From: an uncultured Demequina sp.
GTDB lineage: Bacteria; Actinomycetota; Actinomycetes; Actinomycetales; Demequinaceae
Direction of reading: 5' to 3'
Assembly (NCBI GenBank): GCA_937925595.1
Contig: CALALQ010000472.1
Coordinates: 1-5,906 of the forward strand
Length of the DNA: 5,906 nt
Shown here: in pieces, positions 1 to 5,053 of the stretch
Layout: every line of letters begins with the position of its first letter
Position numbering within the stretch: the first letter of the stretch is position 1
Program-made: the position numbers and the translations under genes
Notes under the pieces: generated by a model
The model's database searches: none
Seen by the model: only the letters and a program-made list of their open reading frames with translations
Told to the model about the DNA's origin: nothing

Positions 1-291
1 GGCGGGTGCGGCAACGGGCGCCGCAGCGGCAGCGACGGGGGCTGCCTGAGGACGCGATGCCTCAAGTTCCTTGACGTTATACTCGCGGTACTCAAGCCAC
101 TGCTTCCACTGGGAGGCGATCACGTCGTACTGGGCGCTGAGGGCCTGAATCGCGGAATCTGCCTGGGCAATTGCCCCCGCCGCGCGGCCGGAAAGGAATG
201 CGCCACATTGGACACAGCGGCCCTCAACGCTCACGGCCCCGGAGTGCCCACACAGTGGGCACTGCCCGTACCGGTTCTGCGTCTTCGCCAT
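1..291 (-). CDS. Zinc-ribbon protein of unknown function, N-terminal part (runs off window)
   Basis: The first 97 codons read from an ATG at 291 down to the window edge with no stop. The sequence shows two CxxC knuckles, C11-P-L-C14 and C26-V-Q-C29, a typical Cys4 zinc ribbon. A polar, helix-prone stretch follows at about residues 38-77, rich in Gln, Trp, Tyr and Glu. From residue 78 it becomes an Ala/Pro/Val-rich low-complexity linker that is still running at the edge. An AGAGGGGG ribosome binding site lies 5 nt upstream. The order zinc ribbon, short helical segment, Ala/Pro linker resembles the front of large actinobacterial membrane proteins (SCO7613-type) whose transmembrane part comes later. 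That is an inference, because no membrane segment is in view. The gene is divergent from the peroxiredoxin. The reading frame is well supported; the function is unknown. Confidence 0.75.
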   Translation of the reverse strand, partial: MAKTQNRYGQCPLCGHSGAVSVEGRCVQCGAFLSGRAAGAIAQADSAIQALSAQYDVIASQWKQWLEYREYNVKELEASRPQAAPVAAAAAPVAAPA

Positions 292-312
292 GGGAACCCC
301 CTCTGTGGAAAG

Positions 313-318
313 ACCATA
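313..318 (-). promoter_or_regulatory. Possible -10 box for the zinc-ribbon gene
   Basis: On the minus strand this reads TATGGT, 4 of 6 matches to TATAAT. It would place a transcription start near 306, leaving a leader of about 14 nt that just contains the AGAGGGGG ribosome binding site before the ATG at 291. No good -35 box is visible at 16-18 bp spacing, so the call is weak. Confidence 0.3.
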
Positions 319-363
319 GCGACACGCGCACCGAACGCGCTGGAACCTGGGGAAAACCGTTGC

Positions 364-391
364 CTGACCGTCACCGCGCTGCGACTAACCT
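364..391 (+). promoter_or_regulatory. bcp: Possible promoter for a leaderless peroxiredoxin mRNA
   Basis: A TAACCT element (386-391, fits TANNNT) ends 7 nt before the GTG start at 399, and a CTGACC element (364-369) sits 16 bp further upstream. Transcription would begin at or next to the GTG. No purine-rich ribosome binding site precedes the GTG, which fits leaderless initiation, a common arrangement in actinobacteria. This is inferred from spacing and motifs only. Confidence 0.4.
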
Positions 392-398
392 GTTACCC

Positions 399-869
399 GT
401 GACCCACTATCCCCTCGCCCCAGGAGACCTCGCCCCGGACTTCACTGCGCAGACGGACACTGGCACCTTCACGCTGTCCGAACAGCGTGGCAAGAGCGTG
501 ATCCTGTTCTTCTACCCGGCGGCGATGACTCCGGGCTGCACCAAGCAGGCGTGCGACTTCCGCGACAGCCTCGACGCGCTGGGCGCGGCGGGCTACACCG
601 TGGTTGGCATCTCTCGCGACACCCCCGAAAAGCTCGCGGAGTTCCGTGAGAAGGAGGGCCTGACCTACACGCTCGTGAGCGACCCCGACCACTCGATCCA
701 CGAAGCCTACGGAGCCTTCGGCGAGAAGTCGCTCTACGGCAAGACGGTCACGTCAGCGATCCGCTCGACCTTTGTCGTCGACCCGGAAGGCGAGTTGGCG
801 CTTGCCCGCTACAACGTCAGGGCAACGGGTCACGTCGCCCGCCTGCGCAAGGAGCTCGGCCTCGATTGA
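399..869 (+). CDS. bcp: Thioredoxin-dependent peroxiredoxin, BCP/PrxQ type
   Basis: This is a 156-residue cytoplasmic peroxidase that reduces hydrogen peroxide and organic hydroperoxides using thiols from thioredoxin. The AhpC/TSA thioredoxin fold starts with the PGDLAPDF motif (residues 8-15). The active site is FFYPAAMTPGCT, with peroxidatic Cys47 and the conserved Pro40 and Thr44. Cys52 lies five residues on, where BCP enzymes keep the resolving cysteine in the same helix. Arg122 before the STFVVDPEG strand matches the conserved catalytic arginine. Length is normal for the family. The open frame continues upstream to 171, but that part runs antisense into the divergent zinc-ribbon gene and does not resemble a peroxiredoxin. 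GTG 399, eight codons before the fold begins, is the best start. No Shine-Dalgarno is visible, so translation is probably leaderless. A thioredoxin gene lies about 1 kb downstream. Confidence 0.93.
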   Translation: MTHYPLAPGDLAPDFTAQTDTGTFTLSEQRGKSVILFFYPAAMTPGCTKQACDFRDSLDALGAAGYTVVGISRDTPEKLAEFREKEGLTYTLVSDPDHSIHEAYGAFGEKSLYGKTVTSAIRSTFVVDPEGELALARYNVRATGHVARLRKELGLD

Positions 870-913
870 CGCCCAGCCGGCCACCGCGTCGGGCCGCGTA
901 TCCTTGTGGACGC

Positions 914-995
914 GCGCGAGTGGCGAAATTGGCATACGCGCTGGATTTAGGTTCCAGTGTCTTCGGACGTGCGGGTTCAAGTCCCGCCTCGCGCA
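914..995 (+). tRNA. tRNA-Leu, anticodon UAG
   Basis: It folds as a complete class II tRNA. The acceptor stem is GCGCGAG (914-920) with CTCGCGC (988-994). The D stem is GCG/CGC (923-925, 937-939) with GG in the loop. The anticodon stem is CTGGA/TCCAG (941-945, 953-957) with loop TTTAGGT, placing anticodon TAG at 948-950, which reads CUA and wobble-related CUN leucine codons. The long variable arm (958-969, TGTC-TTCG-GACG) and discriminator A995 fit leucine. The T arm is GCGGG-TTCAAGT-CCCGC (971-987). The 3' CCA is not encoded (CAA follows), so CCA-adding enzyme is needed. TATCCT at 899-904 could be a -10 box, but no matching -35 is seen. The exporter gene starts 15 nt after the tRNA, so the two may share a transcript. 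Confidence 0.97.
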
Positions 996-996
996 C

Positions 997-1002
997 AAGG
1001 GA
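997..1002 (+). promoter_or_regulatory. Ribosome binding site that fixes the exporter start
   Basis: AAGGGA lies 8 nt upstream of GTG 1011 and is the only good Shine-Dalgarno sequence here. It begins 2 nt after the tRNA discriminator base, so tRNA 3' processing would occur at the very edge of the exporter's leader. It supports GTG 1011 over an in-frame ATG at 957 that lies inside the tRNA. Confidence 0.7.
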
Positions 1003-1010
1003 CACATGAG

Positions 1011-1649
1011 GTGAACGATCTTCTGGCGCTCGCAGCGGCGGGCTTCGCTGCTGGCCTCGCCATCGCCATGCCCCTTGGCGCGATCGCGGTCCTCATCCTG
1101 CGCGAGTCGATGGTGCGGGGCGTGTGGTTCGGTCTCGCGGCCGGGGCCGGCTGCGCGACCGTCGATCTCATCTACTGCGGTCTCGCCGTGGCACTTGGAG
1201 CGTCACTGGCCGGCGCCATCGCACCCGCCCTTCCCGCCCTGGCTGCGATCTCGGGTGCAGTGATCATTGCGATCGGTGCGTGGCAGCTGCGCACGGCGAT
1301 CACGACTCAGGCGGCGCCGCAGGACAACGGCGACGTGGTGGCGGGCAGCCGCCTGCGCGTCTACCTGCGCTTCGTTGGCCTCACTGCGCTCAACCCCGCG
1401 ACGATCGTCTACTTCCTCGCCCTGAGCGCCGTGGTCGCGACCGTTACGACGTCTGCCTGGGGGCCGGTCGTGTTCATTGGAGCGACGTTCATCGCGTCGC
1501 TGCTGTGGCAGTCGACCCTCGCGGTGATCGGCGCCGTGATTGGCGCTGCCGTGTCCGCGCGCACGACTCGCGTGCTCGGCATCGTCGCCTCGTGCGCGAT
1601 CATCGCGCTCGGCGTGGTCGCTGTGGTCGTGGCGCTCACTCGCGGCTGA
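1011..1649 (+). CDS. LysE-family amino-acid (or small metabolite) exporter
   Basis: This is a 212-residue integral membrane protein. About six hydrophobic segments are visible, at roughly residues 4-30, 38-63, 70-91, 118-142, 150-178 and 188-208. LysE/RhtB proteins have this size and topology and export amino acids such as lysine, arginine or homoserine lactone across the cytoplasmic membrane. Family marks are the small-residue-rich first helix with AMPLGAIAV (residues 19-27) and the LNPATIVYF motif opening the fourth segment (127-135), corresponding to the family LNPK-type motif. A hydrophilic loop (about 99-117, rich in Gln, Asp and Gly) separates the two three-helix halves. The GTG start is set by AAGGGA eight bases upstream; an earlier in-frame ATG lies within the tRNA. 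The substrate cannot be read from the sequence, and no adjacent LysG-type regulator is present. Confidence 0.85.
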   Translation: MNDLLALAAAGFAAGLAIAMPLGAIAVLILRESMVRGVWFGLAAGAGCATVDLIYCGLAVALGASLAGAIAPALPALAAISGAVIIAIGAWQLRTAITTQAAPQDNGDVVAGSRLRVYLRFVGLTALNPATIVYFLALSAVVATVTTSAWGPVVFIGATFIASLLWQSTLAVIGAVIGAAVSARTTRVLGIVASCAIIALGVVAVVVALTRG

Positions 1650-1659
1650 CTCACCCGTC

Positions 1660-1719
1660 GTGCGTCCTGCGTGTCGCTGACGCCCGGATCCTGACACGTG
1701 GTGCGTCCTGCGTGTCGCT
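1660..1719 (+). repeat. Direct repeat, two exact 19-bp copies 41 bp apart
   Basis: GTGCGTCCTGCGTGTCGCT occurs exactly at 1660-1678 and again at 1701-1719. Six of the nine bases just upstream of each copy also match. The bases following the copies differ, so this is a repeated motif rather than a longer tandem duplication. It lies in the 3' gap after the exporter gene. The function is unknown. Confidence 0.85.
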
Positions 1720-1779
1720 TAGGGTTCCACCGCTTAGCGCGAGGCGCACGCCGCACAGATGACCCTCGGCAACCGAAAT

Positions 1780-1840
1780 CGACACGCAGCGCGTACGAGG
1801 CCGCGAAAAGCGGGCTCCATCGACACACAGCGGACTGCAC
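1780..1840 (-). repeat. Inverted, diverged copies of the same motif, also 41 bp apart
   Basis: Read on the minus strand, 1796-1780 gives GTACGCGCTGCGTGTCG, matching 14 of 17 bases of the upstream repeat. Positions 1840-1821 give a looser copy, GTGCAGTCCGCTGTGTGTCG, which keeps 9 of the 10 core bases CTGCGTGTCG. The two cores start 41 bp apart, the same spacing as the plus-strand pair. The four cores are therefore symmetric about position 1748-1749. Confidence 0.6.
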
Positions 1841-1861
1841 CGCACCGCACCCGGACATGCA

Positions 1862-1892
1862 ACAGCGGGGCGAGCATCGCCCGCCCCGCTGT
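1862..1892 (-). terminator. Hairpin downstream of trxA, probable terminator
   Basis: ACAGCGGGGCG (1862-1872) pairs perfectly over 11 bp with CGCCCCGCTGT (1882-1892) around a 9-nt loop. It sits 7 nt beyond the trxA stop codon. No T tract follows on the minus strand, as is frequent for actinobacterial terminators. The structure is symmetric and might also stop plus-strand transcripts from the exporter. Confidence 0.75.
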
Positions 1893-1899
1893 CGAAGAC

Positions 1900-2262
1900 T
1901 TAGTTGCCCTGCTCCTCGAGCTGACGGCGCACGTCATCCATGTCGAGTCCCTCGACAGCGCCCACAAGCTGCTGCAGCGCGGGACCGGGGAGAGCGCCTG
2001 CCTGGTTGAAGACCATCACGCCGTCACGGAACGCCATGAGCGTGGGGATCGCGGTGATCTGGAAGCGGTCAGAGAGTTCCTGGTGGGCCTCGGTGTCCAC
2101 CTTCGCGAAGGTGATCTCCGGCTTCTCCTCAGACAGCGCCTCGTAGATGGGGGCGAAGCGCTTGCACGGTCCGCACCACTCGGCCCAGAAGTCGACGAGG
2201 ACGATGCCGTCCTTGCTGACGGTCTCGTCGAAGGTCTCGGTGCTCAGATCAACGGTTGCCAT
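1900..2262 (-). CDS. trxA: Thioredoxin
   Basis: This is a 120-residue cytoplasmic disulfide reductase. The thioredoxin fold is complete: VLVDFWAEWCGPCK (residues 21-34) holds the redox pair Cys30/Cys33, Asp24 is the buried acid, and Pro73 in AIPTL is the cis-proline beside the active site. After the usual end of the domain there is a short acidic helical tail (about 104-118) with LDMDDVRRQL, a common extension in actinobacterial thioredoxins. The ATG at 2262 is preceded by a strong GGAGAGGA ribosome binding site with 4-nt spacing. A stem-loop just past the stop codon suggests a single-gene transcript. It is a plausible electron donor to the nearby BCP peroxiredoxin, reduced in turn by a thioredoxin reductase encoded elsewhere. 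No convincing promoter was resolved in the 99-bp gap shared with the Nudix gene. Confidence 0.95.
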   Translation of the reverse strand: MATVDLSTETFDETVSKDGIVLVDFWAEWCGPCKRFAPIYEALSEEKPEITFAKVDTEAHQELSDRFQITAIPTLMAFRDGVMVFNQAGALPGPALQQLVGAVEGLDMDDVRRQLEEQGN

Positions 2263-2349
2263 GGTGTCCTCTCCAGCGGTGGTGGCCGCGTTTCACGTCC
2301 TAGGGTGTCATGCTCCGGCGCGCATCAGCGACTTCGCGCGTCAACGCGG

Positions 2350-2355
2350 TAGAAA
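2350..2355 (+). promoter_or_regulatory. Possible -10 box for the Nudix-like gene
   Basis: TAGAAA (4 of 6 matches to TATAAT) ends 6 nt before ATG 2362, so the transcript could start at or very near the start codon. The same purine run AGAAAAG could instead act as a weak ribosome binding site. No convincing -35 box is seen. Low confidence. Confidence 0.3.
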
Positions 2356-2361
2356 AGACTC

Positions 2362-2904
2362 ATGACCGACATGGCTGAACTTCCGTCCGAGCCCAACGGC
2401 TGGCTCAGTGATCGTGAATTGAACCATGTGCGTTCCGAGCTTCCCTTGGTCTACGTCAACGTCATCCCCGTGCGGATTAATCCCCTGGGCGAAGTCACCG
2501 AGGTCGGACTGCTGCTGCGCGCGGACGAAGGCATCATCTCTCGCGCCCTCGTCGCGGGTCGCGTCCTGTATCACGAGACCATTCGCGATGCCCTGATCCG
2601 CAACCTCGAGAAGGACCTTGGCGCGGTGGCACTCCCCCGCGTTCCCCAGTCGCCAACGCCGTTCACCATCGCCGAGTACTTCCCCACGCCGGGCATCACG
2701 CCGTTCCACGACCCGCGCCAGCATGCGGTGGCCCTTGCCTACGTGGTGCCGGTCGACGGCGACTGCTCGCCGCAGCAGAATGCGCTCGACATCGTGTGGC
2801 TCACTCCAGAAGAAGCGGCCTCTGAGGAGGTGGCGCAGGAGATGACTGGCGGCCAGGATGTGCTGCTGCGGCGAGGCCTCGCCTTCTGCGGAGTGCTTCC
2901 CTAA
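2362..2904 (+). CDS. Nudix-like protein (DUF4916 type) with a degenerate Nudix box
   Basis: This is a 180-residue protein that I recognise as the actinobacterial DUF4916 type, a branch of the Nudix superfamily. It starts with the GWLSDRELNHVR helix (13-24), then a beta strand region, PLVYVNVIPVRI and VTEVGLLLRA, followed by the Nudix-box region from Gly66 to Gly87. The box keeps Gx5E (G66, E72), Arg80 at the correct spacing, and Gly87. The metal-binding part REUxEE reads R80-N-L-E-K-D85, so three of the usual glutamates are changed. Downstream, EYFPTPGITPFHDPRQHAV (105-123) and the Gln/Asn-rich loop near 138 look well conserved from memory of the family. Biochemical role and substrate are unknown; hydrolase activity is uncertain. 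ATG 2371 is an alternative start. The gene diverges from trxA, and its TAA overlaps the rdgB stop on the other strand. Confidence 0.85.
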   Translation: MTDMAELPSEPNGWLSDRELNHVRSELPLVYVNVIPVRINPLGEVTEVGLLLRADEGIISRALVAGRVLYHETIRDALIRNLEKDLGAVALPRVPQSPTPFTIAEYFPTPGITPFHDPRQHAVALAYVVPVDGDCSPQQNALDIVWLTPEEAASEEVAQEMTGGQDVLLRRGLAFCGVLP

Positions 2905-3512
2905 GAAAGTGCTGCAGCCACGGCTGGCGCGAGCGCGCGGAATGCGGCTCCGCGATGAGAGATCGCGTTCTTCTGCTCGGGCGTGAGCTCGGCGCTCGTC
3001 ACGTCGAATCCCTCGGGGATGAAGATCGGGTCATAGCCAAAGCCGTTCTCGCCCGACGCTGCCTCAGCCAATCTCCCTCGTACAGTCCCGATTTCCACGA
3101 CTTCGGTGCCGTCGGGGCGAACGAGCGCGGCGGCGCAGACAAACGCCGCGCCGCGGTGATGCTCGGGGATGTCCACCATCTGCGCGAGGAGCAGGTCGAG
3201 GTTCTCGCGGTCGGCACCGTGACGCCCTGACCACAGGGCTGAGAAGATTCCTGGCGCTCCGCCCATGACGTCTACAGCGATGCCGGAGTCATCGGCGATG
3301 GCCGGCAATCCTGAGGCCGCAGCCAGCGCCCGCGCCTTGATGAGCGCGTTCTCGGCGAACGTCACCCCATCCTCAACGGGAGCCGGCGCACCGAGCTGTC
3401 CTGCGCTCACGATGTCATCCTCGACCAGCCCTGGCACGAGCGGCACGAGGATGGCCGCGATCTCTCCCACCTTGTGGGCGTTGTGCGTTGCGAGGGCGAG
3501 CCTGGCCGTCAC
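2901..3512 (-). CDS. rdgB: XTP/dITP pyrophosphatase, RdgB/HAM1 family
   Basis: This is a 203-residue cytoplasmic enzyme that hydrolyses non-canonical purine triphosphates (dITP, XTP, ITP) to monophosphate and pyrophosphate, keeping deaminated bases out of DNA and RNA. Family motifs appear in order: the phosphate-binding start [11 protein letters not shown] (8-18, with T9, N11, K14 and E17), FAENALIKA (52-60), ADDSGI (73-78) with the catalytic Asp pair, [10 protein letters not shown] (155-164) for base recognition, and the C-terminal SHR (185-187). Length is typical. The start is GTG 3512, overlapping the rph stop as GTGA, so translation is probably coupled. GGAGG lies 10 nt upstream, inside rph. 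It is the last gene of the cluster. Its TAG shares bases with the stop codon of the convergent Nudix gene, leaving no room for a separate terminator. Confidence 0.95.
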   Translation of the reverse strand: MTARLALATHNAHKVGEIAAILVPLVPGLVEDDIVSAGQLGAPAPVEDGVTFAENALIKARALAAASGLPAIADDSGIAVDVMGGAPGIFSALWSGRHGADRENLDLLLAQMVDIPEHHRGAAFVCAAALVRPDGTEVVEIGTVRGRLAEAASGENGFGYDPIFIPEGFDVTSAELTPEQKNAISHRGAAFRALAPAVAAALS

Positions 3513-4240
3513 TGTCCCAGCGCCTCCGCCTGCAGGCGAGCGAGTTCGGCGTTGCCTGCCGTCGCGAGCGCGAGCAGCTCATCGAGCTCACCGCGAGAGA
3601 ACGGCGCGCCTTCGGCGGTTCCCTGCACCTCGACGAAGCCGCCGGTGCCGGTCATCACCACATTCATGTCGGTCTCCGCGCGCACGTCCTCAACGTACGG
3701 CAGGTCCAGCATCGGCACGCCGTCGATGATTCCCACGCTCACCGCGGAGACGGAGCCCAGCAAGGGCTTCTTGCCTGCCGCGATGGCGCCGTTCGCGAAT
3801 CCCCACGCCACAGCGTCGGCCAACGCCACGTACGCGCCGGTGATGGCGGCGGTGCGAGTGCCGCCGTCGGCGTCGATGACGTCGCAGTCGAGCACGATCG
3901 TGTTTTCACCCAGCGCCTTGACATCGATGATCGCGCGCAGCGAGCGGCCGATGAGGCGAGAGATCTCGTGCGTGCGGCCGCCGATCTTGCCGCGCACGGA
4001 CTCGCGGTCGTTGCGGGTGTTGGTGGCGCGCGGAAGCATCGAGTACTCGGCGGTCACCCACCCTTCGCCGCTGCCCTGCTTCCAGCGCGGCACCCCCGGC
4101 GTGAAGGACGCGGAGCACAGCACGCGGGTGCCGCCGAACGTCACGAGGCAGGATCCCTCGGCGGCGGCCTGGAAGCCGCGTTCGAAGGAGATGGGGCGAA
4201 GCTGGTCAGGAGCGCGGCCGTCCGCACGCGTGATTGTCAT
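3509..4240 (-). CDS. rph: Ribonuclease PH
   Basis: This is a 243-residue phosphorolytic 3'-to-5' exoribonuclease that trims tRNA precursors and releases nucleoside diphosphates; the family forms a hexameric ring. Signature features are [12 protein letters not shown] (5-16), [18 protein letters not shown] (56-73), [20 protein letters not shown] (84-103) with Arg89 at the phosphate site, and [14 protein letters not shown] (123-136) with the phosphate-binding GTR at 127-129. Asp185 and Asp191 in [19 protein letters not shown] match the metal-binding aspartates. Length is normal. ATG 4240 starts 24 nt after the MBL gene ends. Its ribosome binding site is poor (only CGGGG or a distant TAGG), suggesting reliance on upstream translation. 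The tRNA-Leu elsewhere in this window, with no encoded CCA, is the type of substrate whose 3' tail this enzyme processes. Confidence 0.97.
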   Translation of the reverse strand: MTITRADGRAPDQLRPISFERGFQAAAEGSCLVTFGGTRVLCSASFTPGVPRWKQGSGEGWVTAEYSMLPRATNTRNDRESVRGKIGGRTHEISRLIGRSLRAIIDVKALGENTIVLDCDVIDADGGTRTAAITGAYVALADAVAWGFANGAIAAGKKPLLGSVSAVSVGIIDGVPMLDLPYVEDVRAETDMNVVMTGTGGFVEVQGTAEGAPFSRGELDELLALATAGNAELARLQAEALGQ

Positions 4241-4264
4241 GGCCCCGAGCCTAGCCGCGTCGCT

Positions 4265-5053
4265 CTACACCCCGTGAACCTGGCCCGGCTGGGCGAGCAC
4301 GGCGCCGGGATAGTGCGCGTGCACCTGGGCCATGGTGTCGTCTGGCGCAACCCAGGAGGCGATGTGCGTCACGACCAGCTGCTTCACGCCCGACGCTGCG
4401 GCAAGTCCTCCCAACTGGTCGCCATTCATATGGATACCAGGCGGGTTCTCAAGCCGATGCGCCCAGCCGGCCTCCCCAAGGAGCAGGTCGCAGCCCTTGG
4501 AAAGAGCGTCCACCTCTTCGCAGCGATCCGTGTCGCCGGTGAACACAACGGATGCGCGCCCGTGCTCTTCAGCTGGACCTTCGATGCGATATGCGAGCGC
4601 AGGGACTGGGTGGAAGGCGCGAGCGGCGGTGATGTCGAACGGTCCTAGCGAGACGCGAGCCGTGTCTTGGAGTGCCGTGAAGTCGAAGGGGGCAAGGTCC
4701 TCGTAGGTGGGCTCGGGCCCCGTGTCGCCACCAATCTCGAGAACGCGCCGGTCAAGCCCTCGCGGGCCAAAGAGATTCAGTCGCTGAAGGCCAGCTTCGC
4801 GATCGGGGCCGTAGCGGCGCAGCACAGACAGCGCAGCGAGGTCGGCGGAATGGTCAGGGTGGCCGTGGCTGATGAGCACGCCATCGACCTGGGAGGGGTT
4901 GCAGTACCGCTGCAGCGGGCCTATGGCACCTGACCCCAGATCGAGGACGAGTCGCCACGTGCGCCCAGCGGCCTCGGCCTCAAGCAGGTAACACGACGCT
5001 GCCGCGTCCGGCCCAGCAACGGATCCCGCCGAACCGACGATCGTGAGCCTCAC
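4265..5053 (-). CDS. MBL-fold metallohydrolase, probable phosphodiesterase (Rv1339-like)
   Basis: This is a 262-residue metallo-beta-lactamase-fold protein, apparently cytoplasmic. The metal ligands are all visible: HGHPDH (H63, H65, D67, H68), H148 in [13 protein letters not shown]174 in FTGDTD, and H230 in VTHIASW. The N-terminal IVGSAGS strand-turn (5-11) and the histidine set resemble the RNase Z/cyclic-phosphodiesterase branch. In mycobacteria the gene between murI and rph is Rv1339, reported as an atypical class II cAMP phosphodiesterase, so a cyclic-nucleotide or RNA phosphodiester substrate is likely here by position and fold. This is an inference, not a reading of substrate residues. 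Extra His208 in GIHMNGDQ could help at the active site. The start is GTG 5053, overlapping the murI TGA by 4 nt (GTGA), with GGTGGAG 5 nt upstream. It lies 24 nt before rph. Confidence 0.9.
   Translation of the reverse strand: MRLTIVGSAGSVAGPDAAASCYLLEAEAAGRTWRLVLDLGSGAIGPLQRYCNPSQVDGVLISHGHPDHSADLAALSVLRRYGPDREAGLQRLNLFGPRGLDRRVLEIGGDTGPEPTYEDLAPFDFTALQDTARVSLGPFDITAARAFHPVPALAYRIEGPAEEHGRASVVFTGDTDRCEEVDALSKGCDLLLGEAGWAHRLENPPGIHMNGDQLGGLAAASGVKQLVVTHIASWVAPDDTMAQVHAHYPGAVLAQPGQVHGV

Larger units (their letters stand above)
1650..1861. other. Non-coding gap between convergent genes, with a phased motif array
   Basis: No convincing gene is found here. Both neighbours point inward, so this gap should hold no promoter for either. 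It contains four copies of a short motif listed as separate repeat entries, a 7-bp direct repeat CGCTTAG (1716-1722, 1731-1737), and a GCACC triplet repeat (1837-1851). No clear intrinsic terminator for the exporter was found just after 1649. The best candidate is GACACG (1693-1698) pairing with CGTGTC (1711-1716) around a 12-nt loop, without a T tract. Confidence 0.6.

Noticed and set aside
318..327. Fifth copy of the intergenic motif (GCGTGTCGCT on the minus strand)
   Set aside because: Ten bases match exactly, but CGTGTCGC also occurs inside coding sequence (4529-4536, 4721-4728), so a lone copy is likely chance.
171..398. N-terminal extension of the peroxiredoxin frame
   Set aside because: The frame is open, but this part runs antisense into the zinc-ribbon gene, lacks family similarity and precedes a proper GTG start.
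866..871. TTGACG as a -35 box for the tRNA
   Set aside because: The nearest -10 candidate, TATCCT at 899, is 27 bp away, which is too far for a standard promoter.
957..1010. Earlier ATG for the exporter
   Set aside because: It lies within the tRNA variable arm and would add 18 polar residues before the first membrane segment. GTG 1011 has a good ribosome binding site.
1124..1762. Plus-strand 212-codon frame overlapping the exporter
   Set aside because: Its very Arg-rich product comes from an alternate frame of the LysE-family gene, which has clear membrane segments and motifs.
2339..2344. TTGACG on the minus strand as a -35 box for trxA
   Set aside because: No acceptable -10 hexamer lies 16-18 bp downstream of it.
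1759..2352. Plus-strand open frame of 197 codons over trxA and the gap before it
   Set aside because: It is antisense to an intact thioredoxin and its sequence looks like a shadow translation.
3474..4648. Two long plus-strand open frames (267 and 386 codons) opposite rph, rdgB and the MBL gene
   Set aside because: They are antisense to clearly conserved enzymes, have Arg/Ala/His-rich composition and match no family. Long antisense frames are expected in high-GC genes.
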